NCBI GenBank assembly: GCA_964508135.1
Contig: CAZDSU010000025.1
Location: 1 to 64,000 of the forward strand
Direction: 5' to 3'
DNA from: UBA6168 sp964508135
GTDB taxonomy: Bacteria > Bacteroidota > Bacteroidia > Chitinophagales > Saprospiraceae
Length of the DNA stretch: 64,000 nucleotides
The notes beneath the pieces were generated by a model. It saw only the letters and a list, made by a program, of their open reading frames with translations. It made no database searches and had not been told where the DNA came from. The position numbers and the translations under genes are program-made. The stretch's first letter is position 1, and every line of letters begins with the position of its first letter. This document shows positions 34,525 through 43,012 of this stretch, piece after piece.

Positions 34525-35394
34525 TTACCTGATTTGAAATACCCCGAAAAAACCATTTGGTCTGAACCGTACTACGGCAATCAGCAACAAACCGAAAATT
34601 ATGAGGCGCAGGTTTGCCGCCATACTGTCTGGCAAATGCATAGCTTTCAGCACTTCAGGGACAAGTATGTAAAAAACCGCCCCTGCCACGGGTCCCGCCA
34701 AATTGCCGCTGCCGCCAATCATAAGGATGCTCAAAACCAAAATAGACTCGTCGAGCGTGAAAGAAGTCGGGTCAATATAGGTAACGTAGGTCGCATACAG
34801 CACACCAGCCACAGCCGAAAGCGCTGCTCCGATGACGGAAGCGAGGGTTTTGTAGCGTTCCGGGTCTTTGCCGAGAGAGGTAACCGCTATTGCGTCGTCC
34901 CGCACACAGCGCATCATCCGGCAGACAGGCGTTTTCTGAAACCAAAAGCTGAAAGCCAGCACTGCCGCCAGCAAAATGCCGCCCAACAGGAAAAATTCCG
35001 GCACTTCGTTCACTTGCCAACCCACCACGGTTGGATTTGGTATCCCCGTAATTCCGTAGGGACCCCGCGTGACCCACTCCCAATTGTACGCCGCCGAAAA
35101 AAAGATAACCTGCACTGCCAAAGTCGCCAATGCGAAGTACAAATCCCGCAACCGGCGAGCCAGCAGGATGACTAACCAGCCTGACAGCCCGGCGAACAAC
35201 ATGGCGACGGGCAATATCACTAGGAAAGGCAACTTCCAATGCACTCCGAGCAAGGCTGCCACGTAAGCCCCCAAGCCATAGTACATCGCCTGGCACAGCG
35301 AAAGCATCCCGGCGTAGCCCAGCACATAGTTTAAAGCTACTGCCAAAAGGATATAAATTTCGAGCATGATGCCGAGGTGCAAAAAGTAGTTCAT
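34525..35394 (-). CDS. ABC transporter permease, LivM-like
   Basis: A 289-residue membrane permease with about eight helices. LivM hallmarks are RLRDLYFALATLAVQVIFFS, TRGPYGITGIPNP, the EAA-like segment AIAVTSLGKDPERYKTLA and LVLSILMIGGSGNLAGPV. It forms the membrane channel with the LivH-like protein encoded just upstream (4-bp overlap). Three nucleotides separate it from the LivG-like gene. Confidence 0.88.
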   Translation of the reverse strand: MNYFLHLGIMLEIYILLAVALNYVLGYAGMLSLCQAMYYGLGAYVAALLGVHWKLPFLVILPVAMLFAGLSGWLVILLARRLRDLYFALATLAVQVIFFSAAYNWEWVTRGPYGITGIPNPTVVGWQVNEVPEFFLLGGILLAAVLAFSFWFQKTPVCRMMRCVRDDAIAVTSLGKDPERYKTLASVIGAALSAVAGVLYATYVTYIDPTSFTLDESILVLSILMIGGSGNLAGPVAGAVFYILVPEVLKAMHLPDSMAANLRLIIFGLLLIAVVRFRPNGFFGVFQIR

Positions 35395-36281
35395 TTGTCT
35401 TTTCGGAGTTGGTACGACAATACGCCTTCAGTGCGCCAGAGCATCACTAAAAGCAGGAACAAAAAAGTCAGTCCCTCACGCCATTGGGCGGAGAGAAACC
35501 ACTCTGTAAGGTTTTGCAACAGGGTGAGGACAAGGGCGACCAGGACTGTTTCCCTTACGCCAATACTCCCCGTCAACACCGCCACCACCGCAGCCGAGAG
35601 GGTGACATCCAAACCGGAGTATGGCTCGACTCCGATGTCGTGCGCCCGCAACACACCGGCAACGAAGACCAGCAGCGAGCCGCCGACTACCGTCCAGGTG
35701 CGAATGCGCCGGACGTTTATCCCGGACACTTCTGCCAAGTCATAATTGTCTGCAACAGCTTTGAAGTTCAGTAAAAGAGTACTTCGGTTGAGCATCCAAT
35801 GAAACCCTGCCAAGACCAGTGCGGCAACGGCAAACTGAATGATTTGCAGGTTGGTGACGATTAATCCGGGCAGCAGCTCAAGCGGCTCTATTTTCCAAGT
35901 GCCAGGAACTATTTTAACCTCGTTGCCAAAGAATATGGCAATGAGATTTATCAAAATAGCATTGGCGCCGAGCGAGCCAACCAAAGTAAGCGCCTCATTG
36001 CCGCGTTTGGCATGTATGGGCAGGTAAACAGCTTTTTCTATCAACCAGCCAAGCGAACAGGCAATGCCAGCGGAAAAGATGAGTGAAATGATGTGCCCAA
36101 AAGGAGAAGTACCAAATTTTTCAAGCGCAAAAATGTAGGCATAAACACCACAAGCATACACGCCCGCCTGCGCCAGGTGGAAGGCATGGGTTATCCGAAA
36201 AATGAGGCTGAACCCATAGGCAGACAAAGCCAAAAGGCTACCACCAATGATGCTGTTGATTGCTATTTGTAGGTATGCCAT
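35391..36281 (-). CDS. ABC transporter permease, LivH-like
   Basis: A 296-residue permease with about eight helices. LivH hallmarks are the N-terminal INSIIGGSLLALSAYGFSLI, the helix with ITHAFHLAQAGVYACGVYA, and the C-terminal SAAVVAVLTGSIG. The start at 36281 (MAYLQIAINS) gives the usual N-terminus; in-frame codons upstream are repeat-like. It is the first gene of the eight-gene leftward operon. No perfect TAnnTTTG element was found in the 134 nt to the divergent gene at 36416, so the promoter remains unidentified. Confidence 0.85.
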   Translation of the reverse strand: MAYLQIAINSIIGGSLLALSAYGFSLIFRITHAFHLAQAGVYACGVYAYIFALEKFGTSPFGHIISLIFSAGIACSLGWLIEKAVYLPIHAKRGNEALTLVGSLGANAILINLIAIFFGNEVKIVPGTWKIEPLELLPGLIVTNLQIIQFAVAALVLAGFHWMLNRSTLLLNFKAVADNYDLAEVSGINVRRIRTWTVVGGSLLVFVAGVLRAHDIGVEPYSGLDVTLSAAVVAVLTGSIGVRETVLVALVLTLLQNLTEWFLSAQWREGLTFLFLLLVMLWRTEGVLSYQLRKDK

Positions 36282-36415
36282 ATCTCTCAAAAGTGATATT
36301 GTGAAAGTTTTCCGGGGTTTTCCGAAAGGCAAACTTCCGTCTTTTCACCAGAAAAATTCGGGAAAACTCAGGCTGTAGGATATTGCCACAGTTTTTCACT
36401 AAAAAAATTTCACTT

Positions 36416-37108
36416 ATGAAAAGAAAAGATTTTCTCAAGATTTCTACGCTTGCTGCCGCGGGTACGTTGGCAGGGTTGTTTCTTCCCGTCAAGGTGTTCG
36501 CCAATCCAGCCGATACCCGGCTCATCAGGCTTCATTCACTCGAAGAGGAAGCCTACCTCCTCTGGTTGGCAAGGCTGGTTGTAAGTGCTTTGGTTACTAC
36601 GCTGGTTGCCAAGAAAGTAGAGAGCTGGTTCGGTAGCTGCCAATGCAACGGTGGGGCTTGTTCAGCCAACACCCCTGCCTCAAGTGCGTACAGCAACACC
36701 GACGGTGTTTACGCCTACGCCAACAACGACCGCCGTTTCCTTACGCAAAACATCCGTGACTCCCAGGTCAGCTTTACGAATGTTTCGGTACCGTTCCTGA
36801 CGCACGACAACGCACAGTTGATGAATGTCGAAGGTCCCTTTCTTGCCGGGATGTGCTGGGCAGCCGCAGATGTTGCCCGTGAAGAAGGCGTGAGCCGGGC
36901 ACGTCAGTTGTTCATTCCCCGCTACGAAATTTCCAATGGTGGCTACCGGTTCGACATCCGTCCTTGCGACCCGACCACATTCGGCTCTGATGCTGGCAAA
37001 ACCAGCATCGCTTTTGCTCCAAAATATGGCGGCGGCATAGTGAAAGTCACGGCTCGAGACAATTCTGGCAGGAACGTTTGGCAGAGGAACTATGAAATGG
37101 AGATGTAA
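36416..37108 (+). CDS. Exported protein of unknown function, divergent from the ABC operon
   Basis: A 230-residue protein with an export signal starting MKRKDFLKISTLAAAGTLAG and ending PVKVFA. A polar KRKDF start followed by a long hydrophobic stretch recalls twin-arginine-like signals, but with RK instead of RR. The mature part has a hydrophobic helix (YLLWLARLVVSALVTTLVA), a cysteine cluster (CQCNGGAC) and a beta-rich C-terminal half. No known family was recognised. It shares a 134-nt intergenic region with the transporter operon, which suggests common control and perhaps a periplasmic role in the same system. Confidence 0.55.
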   Translation: MKRKDFLKISTLAAAGTLAGLFLPVKVFANPADTRLIRLHSLEEEAYLLWLARLVVSALVTTLVAKKVESWFGSCQCNGGACSANTPASSAYSNTDGVYAYANNDRRFLTQNIRDSQVSFTNVSVPFLTHDNAQLMNVEGPFLAGMCWAAADVAREEGVSRARQLFIPRYEISNGGYRFDIRPCDPTTFGSDAGKTSIAFAPKYGGGIVKVTARDNSGRNVWQRNYEMEM

Positions 37109-37277
37109 ATGTTCTCTCTCCCCAAAAAACCATTTTTTTCTTTTAATTCTTCTACCCGTTTGTAAAAAAATAGTCACCCAACAGTTTTAAATTTCTGGCA
37201 CAATTCAACAAAAAGTGCCGAAAATTTGACTTTCCAAAAAAATCCTCCCATCTTCCCAGCGTCACACAAATCAACTA

Positions 37278-37994
37278 ATGACCGCTGACGTAAACCACAA
37301 CATCACCACCGCCTTTCATGACAAAAAGCTCCTTACCAAGGGCGAGTTGCTCCATCGGTTGGAAGCGGTGTACCCCGGTGTGTCGGAGGAGACGCTGAGT
37401 TGGCGCATCCATGAACTAAAATCGAAGGGGGTGCTGGAAAGCCCAGGCAGGGGGATGTACCGATTGTCGGTAAGGGAAGATTTCATCCCTGTCTTTTCCA
37501 ACCTGTCCAAGCGCATCGCTGCATTGCTGGCGAAGGAACTGCCGCTGGTCAACACCTGCATCTGGGAGACCCGCTGGCTGAACGTCTGGATGGAACTGCA
37601 ACCTGCCTGCAACTGGACGCTCGTGGAAGCGGAGAAAAACGCCCTCGATGCCATATTCAACCACTTGACAGGGCTATCAAAAAAAGTGTTTCTCCAGCCC
37701 GACCGCACCGTCATGGAATTATACGTGCTGTCGTTGGATGAAGCCATCATTGTGAAGCCCTTGGTATCCGAAGCACCGTTGATGCGAGGGGGCAAAATCA
37801 CGACGGCAGCCCCTGAGAAAATGCTGGTGGACATCGTGGCAGAGCCAAGCATCTTCGTGGCCCAGCAAGGGGAACTGGACCGGATTTATGAGAATGCCTT
37901 TTCGCAGGTACTCATTCACCAAAACAGGCTGCTACGCTATGCCCGGCGGCGGAAACGGGAGGTGAAGGTGCTGAGCTTCGTCCCTGAATACTGA
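37278..37994 (+). CDS. AbiEi-like / DUF6577-type winged-helix protein
   Basis: A 238-residue protein. The N-terminal 65 residues are a winged helix (LLTKGELLHRLEAVYPGVSE, LSWRIHELKSKGVLESPGRG, MYRLS). The C-terminal domain (CIWETRWLNVWM, LQPDRTVMELYVL, APLMRGGKITTAAPEKMLVD) resembles the antitoxin C-terminal domain of type IV AbiEi proteins and Bacteroidota DUF6577 proteins. No AbiEii toxin gene follows; the defence island starts 146 nt downstream. It is probably a transcriptional regulator of that island or an orphan antitoxin. Confidence 0.6.
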   Translation: MTADVNHNITTAFHDKKLLTKGELLHRLEAVYPGVSEETLSWRIHELKSKGVLESPGRGMYRLSVREDFIPVFSNLSKRIAALLAKELPLVNTCIWETRWLNVWMELQPACNWTLVEAEKNALDAIFNHLTGLSKKVFLQPDRTVMELYVLSLDEAIIVKPLVSEAPLMRGGKITTAAPEKMLVDIVAEPSIFVAQQGELDRIYENAFSQVLIHQNRLLRYARRRKREVKVLSFVPEY

Positions 37995-38095
37995 CGACTG
38001 TCAAATCTTCCAAAATGAAATTATGATTCCCGAGCCTGCTCAATAACCACATGGTAATTCTCGCATATCAACCGCTCTAATTTAATTTTTCTCTC

Positions 38096-38103
38096 TACCT
38101 TGC
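38096..38103 (+). promoter_or_regulatory. Possible -7 element of the defence island
   Basis: TACCTTGC is a near match to TAnnTTTG, 37 nt upstream of the DUF499 gene ATG. Confidence 0.35.
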
Positions 38104-38140
38104 CTCCCCGTTCAACGCAAACCCAAAGTCCTTTTCAAAT

Positions 38141-41100
38141 ATGAAAAACCTGCAAGAACTCCTCGGTCCTCGTCAATCCGTTTTTGACAAGTCTCGCCGG
38201 GACGTGGTACTCGATATTACCGACCTGACCGAAGGCAAGATTGACCCAACCACCTTTTTCGCTGAAAACTACATCACCCAAGGCATGAAGTCCCTGTACC
38301 AGGCTGTTTTCAAGCGCTTGGAAGGGAACACCGACGACGGCGTGTTCAAGTTGACACAAACCATGGGCGGTGGTAAGACCCACAACATGATTGCCGTCGG
38401 GCTACTAGCGCAACACCCTGAATTCCGCCAAAAGGTGATGAAGGAGGTATATGAAACCACCTTTCAAGAACCAGCAAAAGTGATTGGCTTCACGGGCAGG
38501 GAAAATCCACGCTACGGCATTTGGGGGCACATCGCCGAGCAACTGGGCAAACGGGATTTATTCAAAGAATACTACGACCCGCTCGAAGCGCCAGGACAGT
38601 CGGCTTGGATAAACTTACTGAAAGGCGAAAAAGTCGTGATACTGCTTGACGAGTTGCCGCCTTATTTCCAAGCGGCAAAGGCCAAGCAAATAGGGAATTC
38701 CGACTTGGCCGTCGTCACAACGCAGGCGCTATCCAACCTGCTTGCTGCCATTGGCAAGGTGGAATTGAAAAACGTGGTGCTCATCATTTCCGACCTCACC
38801 GCCAATTACGCCGAAGGCTCCGAAATGATTTCCCAAATGCTGGACAATTATGGAGCAGAGGTGAACCGGGTTGCCAAAAACTTCACCCCAGTACAACAGA
38901 CTGGCGACGAAATTTACCATATCCTGCGCACCAAGTTGTTTCAAAATGAGGCAAAGGCTTCCGATGTGGACGAAATCGCCGCTGCCTACGCCGCCGCTAT
39001 CAAGGAAGCGAGGCAAATGGAAATCACCACCGAAACGCCGGAACGTTTCGCTGCGGCAGTCAAAGATTCATTCCCTTTCCACCCGGCGGTCAAAGACCTT
39101 TATGCCCGTTTCAAGGAAAACCCCGGCTTCATGCAGACCCGTGGCTTGATTCGCTTCATGCGCACGGTCGTTTCTCGGATGTGGGATGAAAAGGACGGCT
39201 GGGCTGACAAGGTTTCCCTCATCGCCCCGCACGATGTTGACCTGAACGACTCCGATACCCTGACCGAAATTGCCTCCATCAATTCCAGCCTGACCAATGC
39301 CATTTCGCACGACATCGCCGGAAACCCGCCAGCCGTGGCAGAAAACCTGGACGATGCCTTGGGCAACGACATGGCGACGAAAACAGCGAAGCTCATCCTG
39401 ATGTCCTCGTTGGCAACGGTGCAGAATTCCATCCGGGGCTTGAAGGACACAGAAATCATCAGGAACCTATGCGCTCCTGGCGTCAATATTTCCGAAATCC
39501 AGTCGAAAGTCCTGCCGGAATTAAAAAGCAATTGTTGGTACTTGCACCTCGACAATGCGGGCAATTTCCTGTTCAAAAACGTCCAAAATGTCGTGGCAAA
39601 GCTGAAGGACTATGTCTCCGGCTATACGGACGAGGGCATCGAGCCGGAAATCCGCAAAAAACTGGAAGAGGTCTTCAACCCAGAAGACAGGGATTGCTAT
39701 CAAAAAGTCTTTGCATTAACTTCGCTGGACGGTATTTCCATTGATGCCAGCCAAGTGGCATTGGTGATTTACAAGCCATATCCCGGTGGCAAAATACACC
39801 CCGACCTCCAAAAACTGTACGATGATGCCACCTGGCGCAACCGAATGATGTTCCTCACGGGTGATGCCCATTCGATGGAGGCCATTTACCAAAACGTCAA
39901 GGCGTTGAAGGGCATCGAGGCCATCATCGGGGAATTCGCTTCGGAGAAAATGCCGAAAAACGACCCGCAATTCATCGAAGCCGAGAAGCTGCGGGAAAAC
40001 TTCCTGTTCAAGTTCCGCAGCGCCGTCACCACTGCTTTTGTCAAACTCTATTACCCCACCAAAAACGGCCTACTCGACGCCAATTTTCAAATGCACTTTT
40101 CCGGCAACGACTACCGGGGCGAGAAGCAAATCGTCGAGACGCTGAAAGAAAAGCGCAAGTTCACCGAAGACGTGACCAGCGACACTTTTGTGAAATATGT
40201 GGAGGGCAAACTTTTTGGCACCCAAAAAAGCTTGCCTTGGCGGGACATCAAATCCAAAGCCGCCCAAAGCCCCGACTGGCTCTGGCACAAACCCAATGCG
40301 CTCGACCAACTCAAAGAGGAAATGCTTCGCAAAGACCTCTGGCGGGCTAATGGCGACTGGATTGAAAAAGGGCCTTTCCCGCCGCCACGCACCAGCGTCG
40401 CCATCCGGGAAATTGAACGGAACGACGACACCGGGGAAGTCAGGCTCAAAATCATCCCCACCCACGGCGATACCATCCACTACGAAATAGGCGATAGCCA
40501 GGTGACCACCGCTTCCAGTACCTTGGACATTCAGGAGCCTTTCACGTCCAAGGATTTGAAGCTCTCTTTTCTATGCGTGGACAGCAAGGGCAGGCATGAA
40601 ACCGGCGAGCCGGAACATTGGCAAAACCGCATCACGCTCAAGCACCGCTTTTTTCAAGACGGTAATCGTCAAATGCTCGAACTTCAAGCTGCGCCTCGTG
40701 CCACCATCAAATACACCACCGACGGCAGCGACCCGCTCACTGCCGGGGGCGTTTACGAAAGTCCGGTGGAAATTCCAGACGGTGTGAAAATCGTGGTGGC
40801 CGCTGCTGAAAAACAGGGCATCCGCTCCGAAACCAAGACCATCCGGGTGCCGGAAAAAACCGCAGGAGGCGCTACCGTTGACAAGTTGTCGCCCGCCATT
40901 TGGAAGAAACGACTCAAAAAAGAATCAACTGCCGAGGTTTTCGAGTGGCTGAACTGGATGAAAAAGCATGAAGTTCAACTCTCGGAAATCACCCTTGCTA
41001 TTGAAGACGACAATTGGATTTTGCTGGAAACTTCGCCCATGCAAAAATTTGACCATCCCCAATTGTCTAAAATGCTTACCTTTCTTCAAGAGATGCTGGC

Positions 41101-41215
41101 AGGAGGCAAGCTAAAACTCGAAGCCGGAAAACTACATTTCAAAACAGGACAACACTTAACAGACTATGTTAGAGACACTAGAGAAGACTTCAAAATCGAA
41201 GACATTGAGCAATAG
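38141..41215 (+). CDS. DUF499 P-loop ATPase, anti-phage island type
   Basis: A 1024-residue ATPase. Walker A is TQTMGGGKTHNM (about residues 74-83) and Walker B is VVILLDELPPYF (about 165-176). The N-terminal half has the DUF499 pattern (RQSVFDKSRRDVVLDI, TGRENPRYGIWGHIA, SLIAPHDVDLND). Near residues 850-905 there is a chitobiase-C-terminal-like beta-sandwich (IKYTTDGSDPLTAGGVY ... PVEIPDGVKIVVAAAEKQG). DUF499 proteins occur with DUF3780, DUF1156 methyltransferases and PLD/SNF2 helicases in bacterial defence islands; all four are present here. The mechanism is not established. It overlaps the DUF3780 gene by 50 bp. Confidence 0.85.
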   Translation: MKNLQELLGPRQSVFDKSRRDVVLDITDLTEGKIDPTTFFAENYITQGMKSLYQAVFKRLEGNTDDGVFKLTQTMGGGKTHNMIAVGLLAQHPEFRQKVMKEVYETTFQEPAKVIGFTGRENPRYGIWGHIAEQLGKRDLFKEYYDPLEAPGQSAWINLLKGEKVVILLDELPPYFQAAKAKQIGNSDLAVVTTQALSNLLAAIGKVELKNVVLIISDLTANYAEGSEMISQMLDNYGAEVNRVAKNFTPVQQTGDEIYHILRTKLFQNEAKASDVDEIAAAYAAAIKEARQMEITTETPERFAAAVKDSFPFHPAVKDLYARFKENPGFMQTRGLIRFMRTVVSRMWDEKDGWADKVSLIAPHDVDLNDSDTLTEIASINSSLTNAISHDIAGNPPAVAENLDDALGNDMATKTAKLILMSSLATVQNSIRGLKDTEIIRNLCAPGVNISEIQSKVLPELKSNCWYLHLDNAGNFLFKNVQNVVAKLKDYVSGYTDEGIEPEIRKKLEEVFNPEDRDCYQKVFALTSLDGISIDASQVALVIYKPYPGGKIHPDLQKLYDDATWRNRMMFLTGDAHSMEAIYQNVKALKGIEAIIGEFASEKMPKNDPQFIEAEKLRENFLFKFRSAVTTAFVKLYYPTKNGLLDANFQMHFSGNDYRGEKQIVETLKEKRKFTEDVTSDTFVKYVEGKLFGTQKSLPWRDIKSKAAQSPDWLWHKPNALDQLKEEMLRKDLWRANGDWIEKGPFPPPRTSVAIREIERNDDTGEVRLKIIPTHGDTIHYEIGDSQVTTASSTLDIQEPFTSKDLKLSFLCVDSKGRHETGEPEHWQNRITLKHRFFQDGNRQMLELQAAPRATIKYTTDGSDPLTAGGVYESPVEIPDGVKIVVAAAEKQGIRSETKTIRVPEKTAGGATVDKLSPAIWKKRLKKESTAEVFEWLNWMKKHEVQLSEITLAIEDDNWILLETSPMQKFDHPQLSKMLTFLQEMLAGGKLKLEAGKLHFKTGQHLTDYVRDTREDFKIEDIEQ

Positions 41216-41825
41216 CAAGAACATACTGGACTTTGGTTTCAATCCGCAGGACACGGAGCACCATTTTCTTGTTTTTGTCAAACCCGGCAAGAAGGAGGTC
41301 GTGATTTTCGAGCAGTTTCAATACGACCCGGCGCTGAGCTGGAACAAGCTGGCGTATGAAATCACTGGCTCCAATTCCTCCGCCAAAGTCATCTTGCCCC
41401 ACCTAAAATGGGAGCTTATCAAAGAAGAGGTTCGGGCAGAGTTCAACCGTCGACTCAAAAGCAACAACCAACCAATTGCCAACTGGAAAACGGAGTCCAA
41501 TTACCTGCACCGCCTGTTTGGCAAAGAACTGCTCGTGCTCGCCTGGGCCATTGAAGATGCCGACCCCGGTGCTGTGCAGCTTGCCATCCAAAACTGGCTG
41601 GGCCTAAAACCCGAAGAACGCTGGTGGCTCTTCACCATCACCAATGCTGCCACGGGCCATGCCCTCAACGGCAAAGGAAAGGGCTGGCGCAAAGCGCTTC
41701 GCTATGCCCTTACTGAAAACCCCGTGACCGCAAACCGCATTGACATGAACATCTACAACGAACGGACGGTGACCGCCCCCACGCTGTTCATGGAACCAGA
41801 CCCGGAGGCAGATTTGTATAAGTAA
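41166..41825 (+). CDS. DUF3780 protein of the defence island
   Basis: A 219-residue protein. The core ILDFGFNPQDTEHHFLVFV, the central HLKWELIKEEVRAEFNRRL, and KTESNYLHRLFGKELLVLAWAIED identify DUF3780, a family found almost only beside DUF499 and DUF1156 genes. The molecular function is unknown. The chosen ATG overlaps the DUF499 gene by 50 bp; the next in-frame start would cut the conserved core, so coupling to DUF499 is likely. Confidence 0.8.
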   Translation: MLETLEKTSKSKTLSNSKNILDFGFNPQDTEHHFLVFVKPGKKEVVIFEQFQYDPALSWNKLAYEITGSNSSAKVILPHLKWELIKEEVRAEFNRRLKSNNQPIANWKTESNYLHRLFGKELLVLAWAIEDADPGAVQLAIQNWLGLKPEERWWLFTITNAATGHALNGKGKGWRKALRYALTENPVTANRIDMNIYNERTVTAPTLFMEPDPEADLYK

Positions 41826-41839
41826 ATGAAATTTGTAAC

Positions 41840-43012
41840 ATGGAATCTTTGAACGAAGAACTGATTAATCAACAGATAGACAATTCACAAGAAGATGACC
41901 CCGGTGTTGAGCAGGAGGATACTTCTTCATTGATTGACATAAAAGAACCATTTGACCCAAAAAAAATAGATATTGACACAAAAAACCCTGCATTATATCT
42001 TATCCTCAAAAGACTCAAAGCAAATCCCCCAGCTATTGACTTGTACCCTGATTTTCAACGAAAGGGAGGAATTTGGAGCCTTACCAAGCAAAGCCAACTT
42101 ATTGAATCTATCTTGATGCGCTTGCCCTTACCTGCTTTCTATTTTGATGGCAGCGACGAAAATAACTGGTTGGTGGTGGATGGATTGCAAAGGCTTACGA
42201 CTTTAAAGGAATATATTATTGATGAATCTTTCCCACTTGTGCACCTTGAATTTTTGACCCAACTCGACGGGAAGTATTTTCAAGATTTACCAGATGAGTT
42301 CCAGCGTAGGATTGAAGAGACTGAAATCATCGCTTACATCATCAAACCTGGCACTCCCGAAGACGTCAAGTTCAATATTTTCAAACGAATTAACACTGGT
42401 GGAGAACCATTGACGCCACAAGAAATCCGCCATGCACTTAATCAAGGTCTTCCTGCAAAGGAAATTGCTGCGCTGGCAAAAGTGCCAGCTTTCAGACAAG
42501 CAACAGGCAATATCAATCCTGACCGTATGCTCGACAGAGATTTTGTTAATCGTTTTGTAGCCTTTTACTTAACTCCTTATGATAGCTATGAACCAGATTT
42601 GGATACTTTCCTCAATAAGGGAATGAGAAAACTTAAAGAGCCTGAGGTTAACCTCGGAAAATTGGAGTACGATTTTACCAAAGCTATGCAAACTGCCAAT
42701 GCGGTTTTTGGAAGGCATGCTTTTCGAAAACTGTATGCGCTCAACGAGCGCCGAAAGCCCCTTAGTAAAGCGCTGTTCGAGGTCTGGTCTGTTGCATTAG
42801 CTAAATTAAACGATGGCGAAAGGAAAGAACTGGAAAAGAGGAAGGGCAAAGTGGTAAAAGAATTCATCAGAATAATGAACGAAGATGAAGGGTTCCGAAA
42901 TGCTATTTCACAAGCGACAGGGGACAAAACGAGGGTGGCAAAGCGTTACTCTACCATCGAAAAACTAATAAAGCAAATACTCCATCAAGATGTTGAAACG
43001 ATTACAAATTAA
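41840..43012 (+). CDS. DUF262 (GmrSD N-terminal-like) protein
   Basis: A 390-residue protein with the DUF262 core: DFQRKGGIWSLTKQSQLIES, LPLPAFYFDG, then the signature WLVVDGLQRLTTLKEY (DGQQR in GmrS; here DGLQR) and FNIFKRINTGGEPLTPQEIRHAL. In GmrSD nucleases this domain is ParB/Srx-like and uses NTP. No DUF1524 HNH nuclease domain is fused, so the protein is only the N-terminal half of a GmrSD. The DNA is markedly AT-rich compared with the flanking DUF499/DUF3780 genes, and this continues into the first 60 percent of the next gene, which it overlaps by 23 bp. It looks like a later insertion into the island. Confidence 0.8.
   Translation: MESLNEELINQQIDNSQEDDPGVEQEDTSSLIDIKEPFDPKKIDIDTKNPALYLILKRLKANPPAIDLYPDFQRKGGIWSLTKQSQLIESILMRLPLPAFYFDGSDENNWLVVDGLQRLTTLKEYIIDESFPLVHLEFLTQLDGKYFQDLPDEFQRRIEETEIIAYIIKPGTPEDVKFNIFKRINTGGEPLTPQEIRHALNQGLPAKEIAALAKVPAFRQATGNINPDRMLDRDFVNRFVAFYLTPYDSYEPDLDTFLNKGMRKLKEPEVNLGKLEYDFTKAMQTANAVFGRHAFRKLYALNERRKPLSKALFEVWSVALAKLNDGERKELEKRKGKVVKEFIRIMNEDEGFRNAISQATGDKTRVAKRYSTIEKLIKQILHQDVETITN

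Noticed and set aside
33086..36281. Ordinary chromosomal branched-chain amino-acid transport operon
   Set aside because: It lies well inside the att-bounded element and is translationally linked to kinase and receiver genes, so a plain nutrient-uptake operon does not explain the arrangement, although uptake itself remains possible.
41840..43012. Complete GmrSD type IV restriction enzyme
   Set aside because: Only the DUF262 half is present; there is no DUF1524 HNH domain in this or the next gene.
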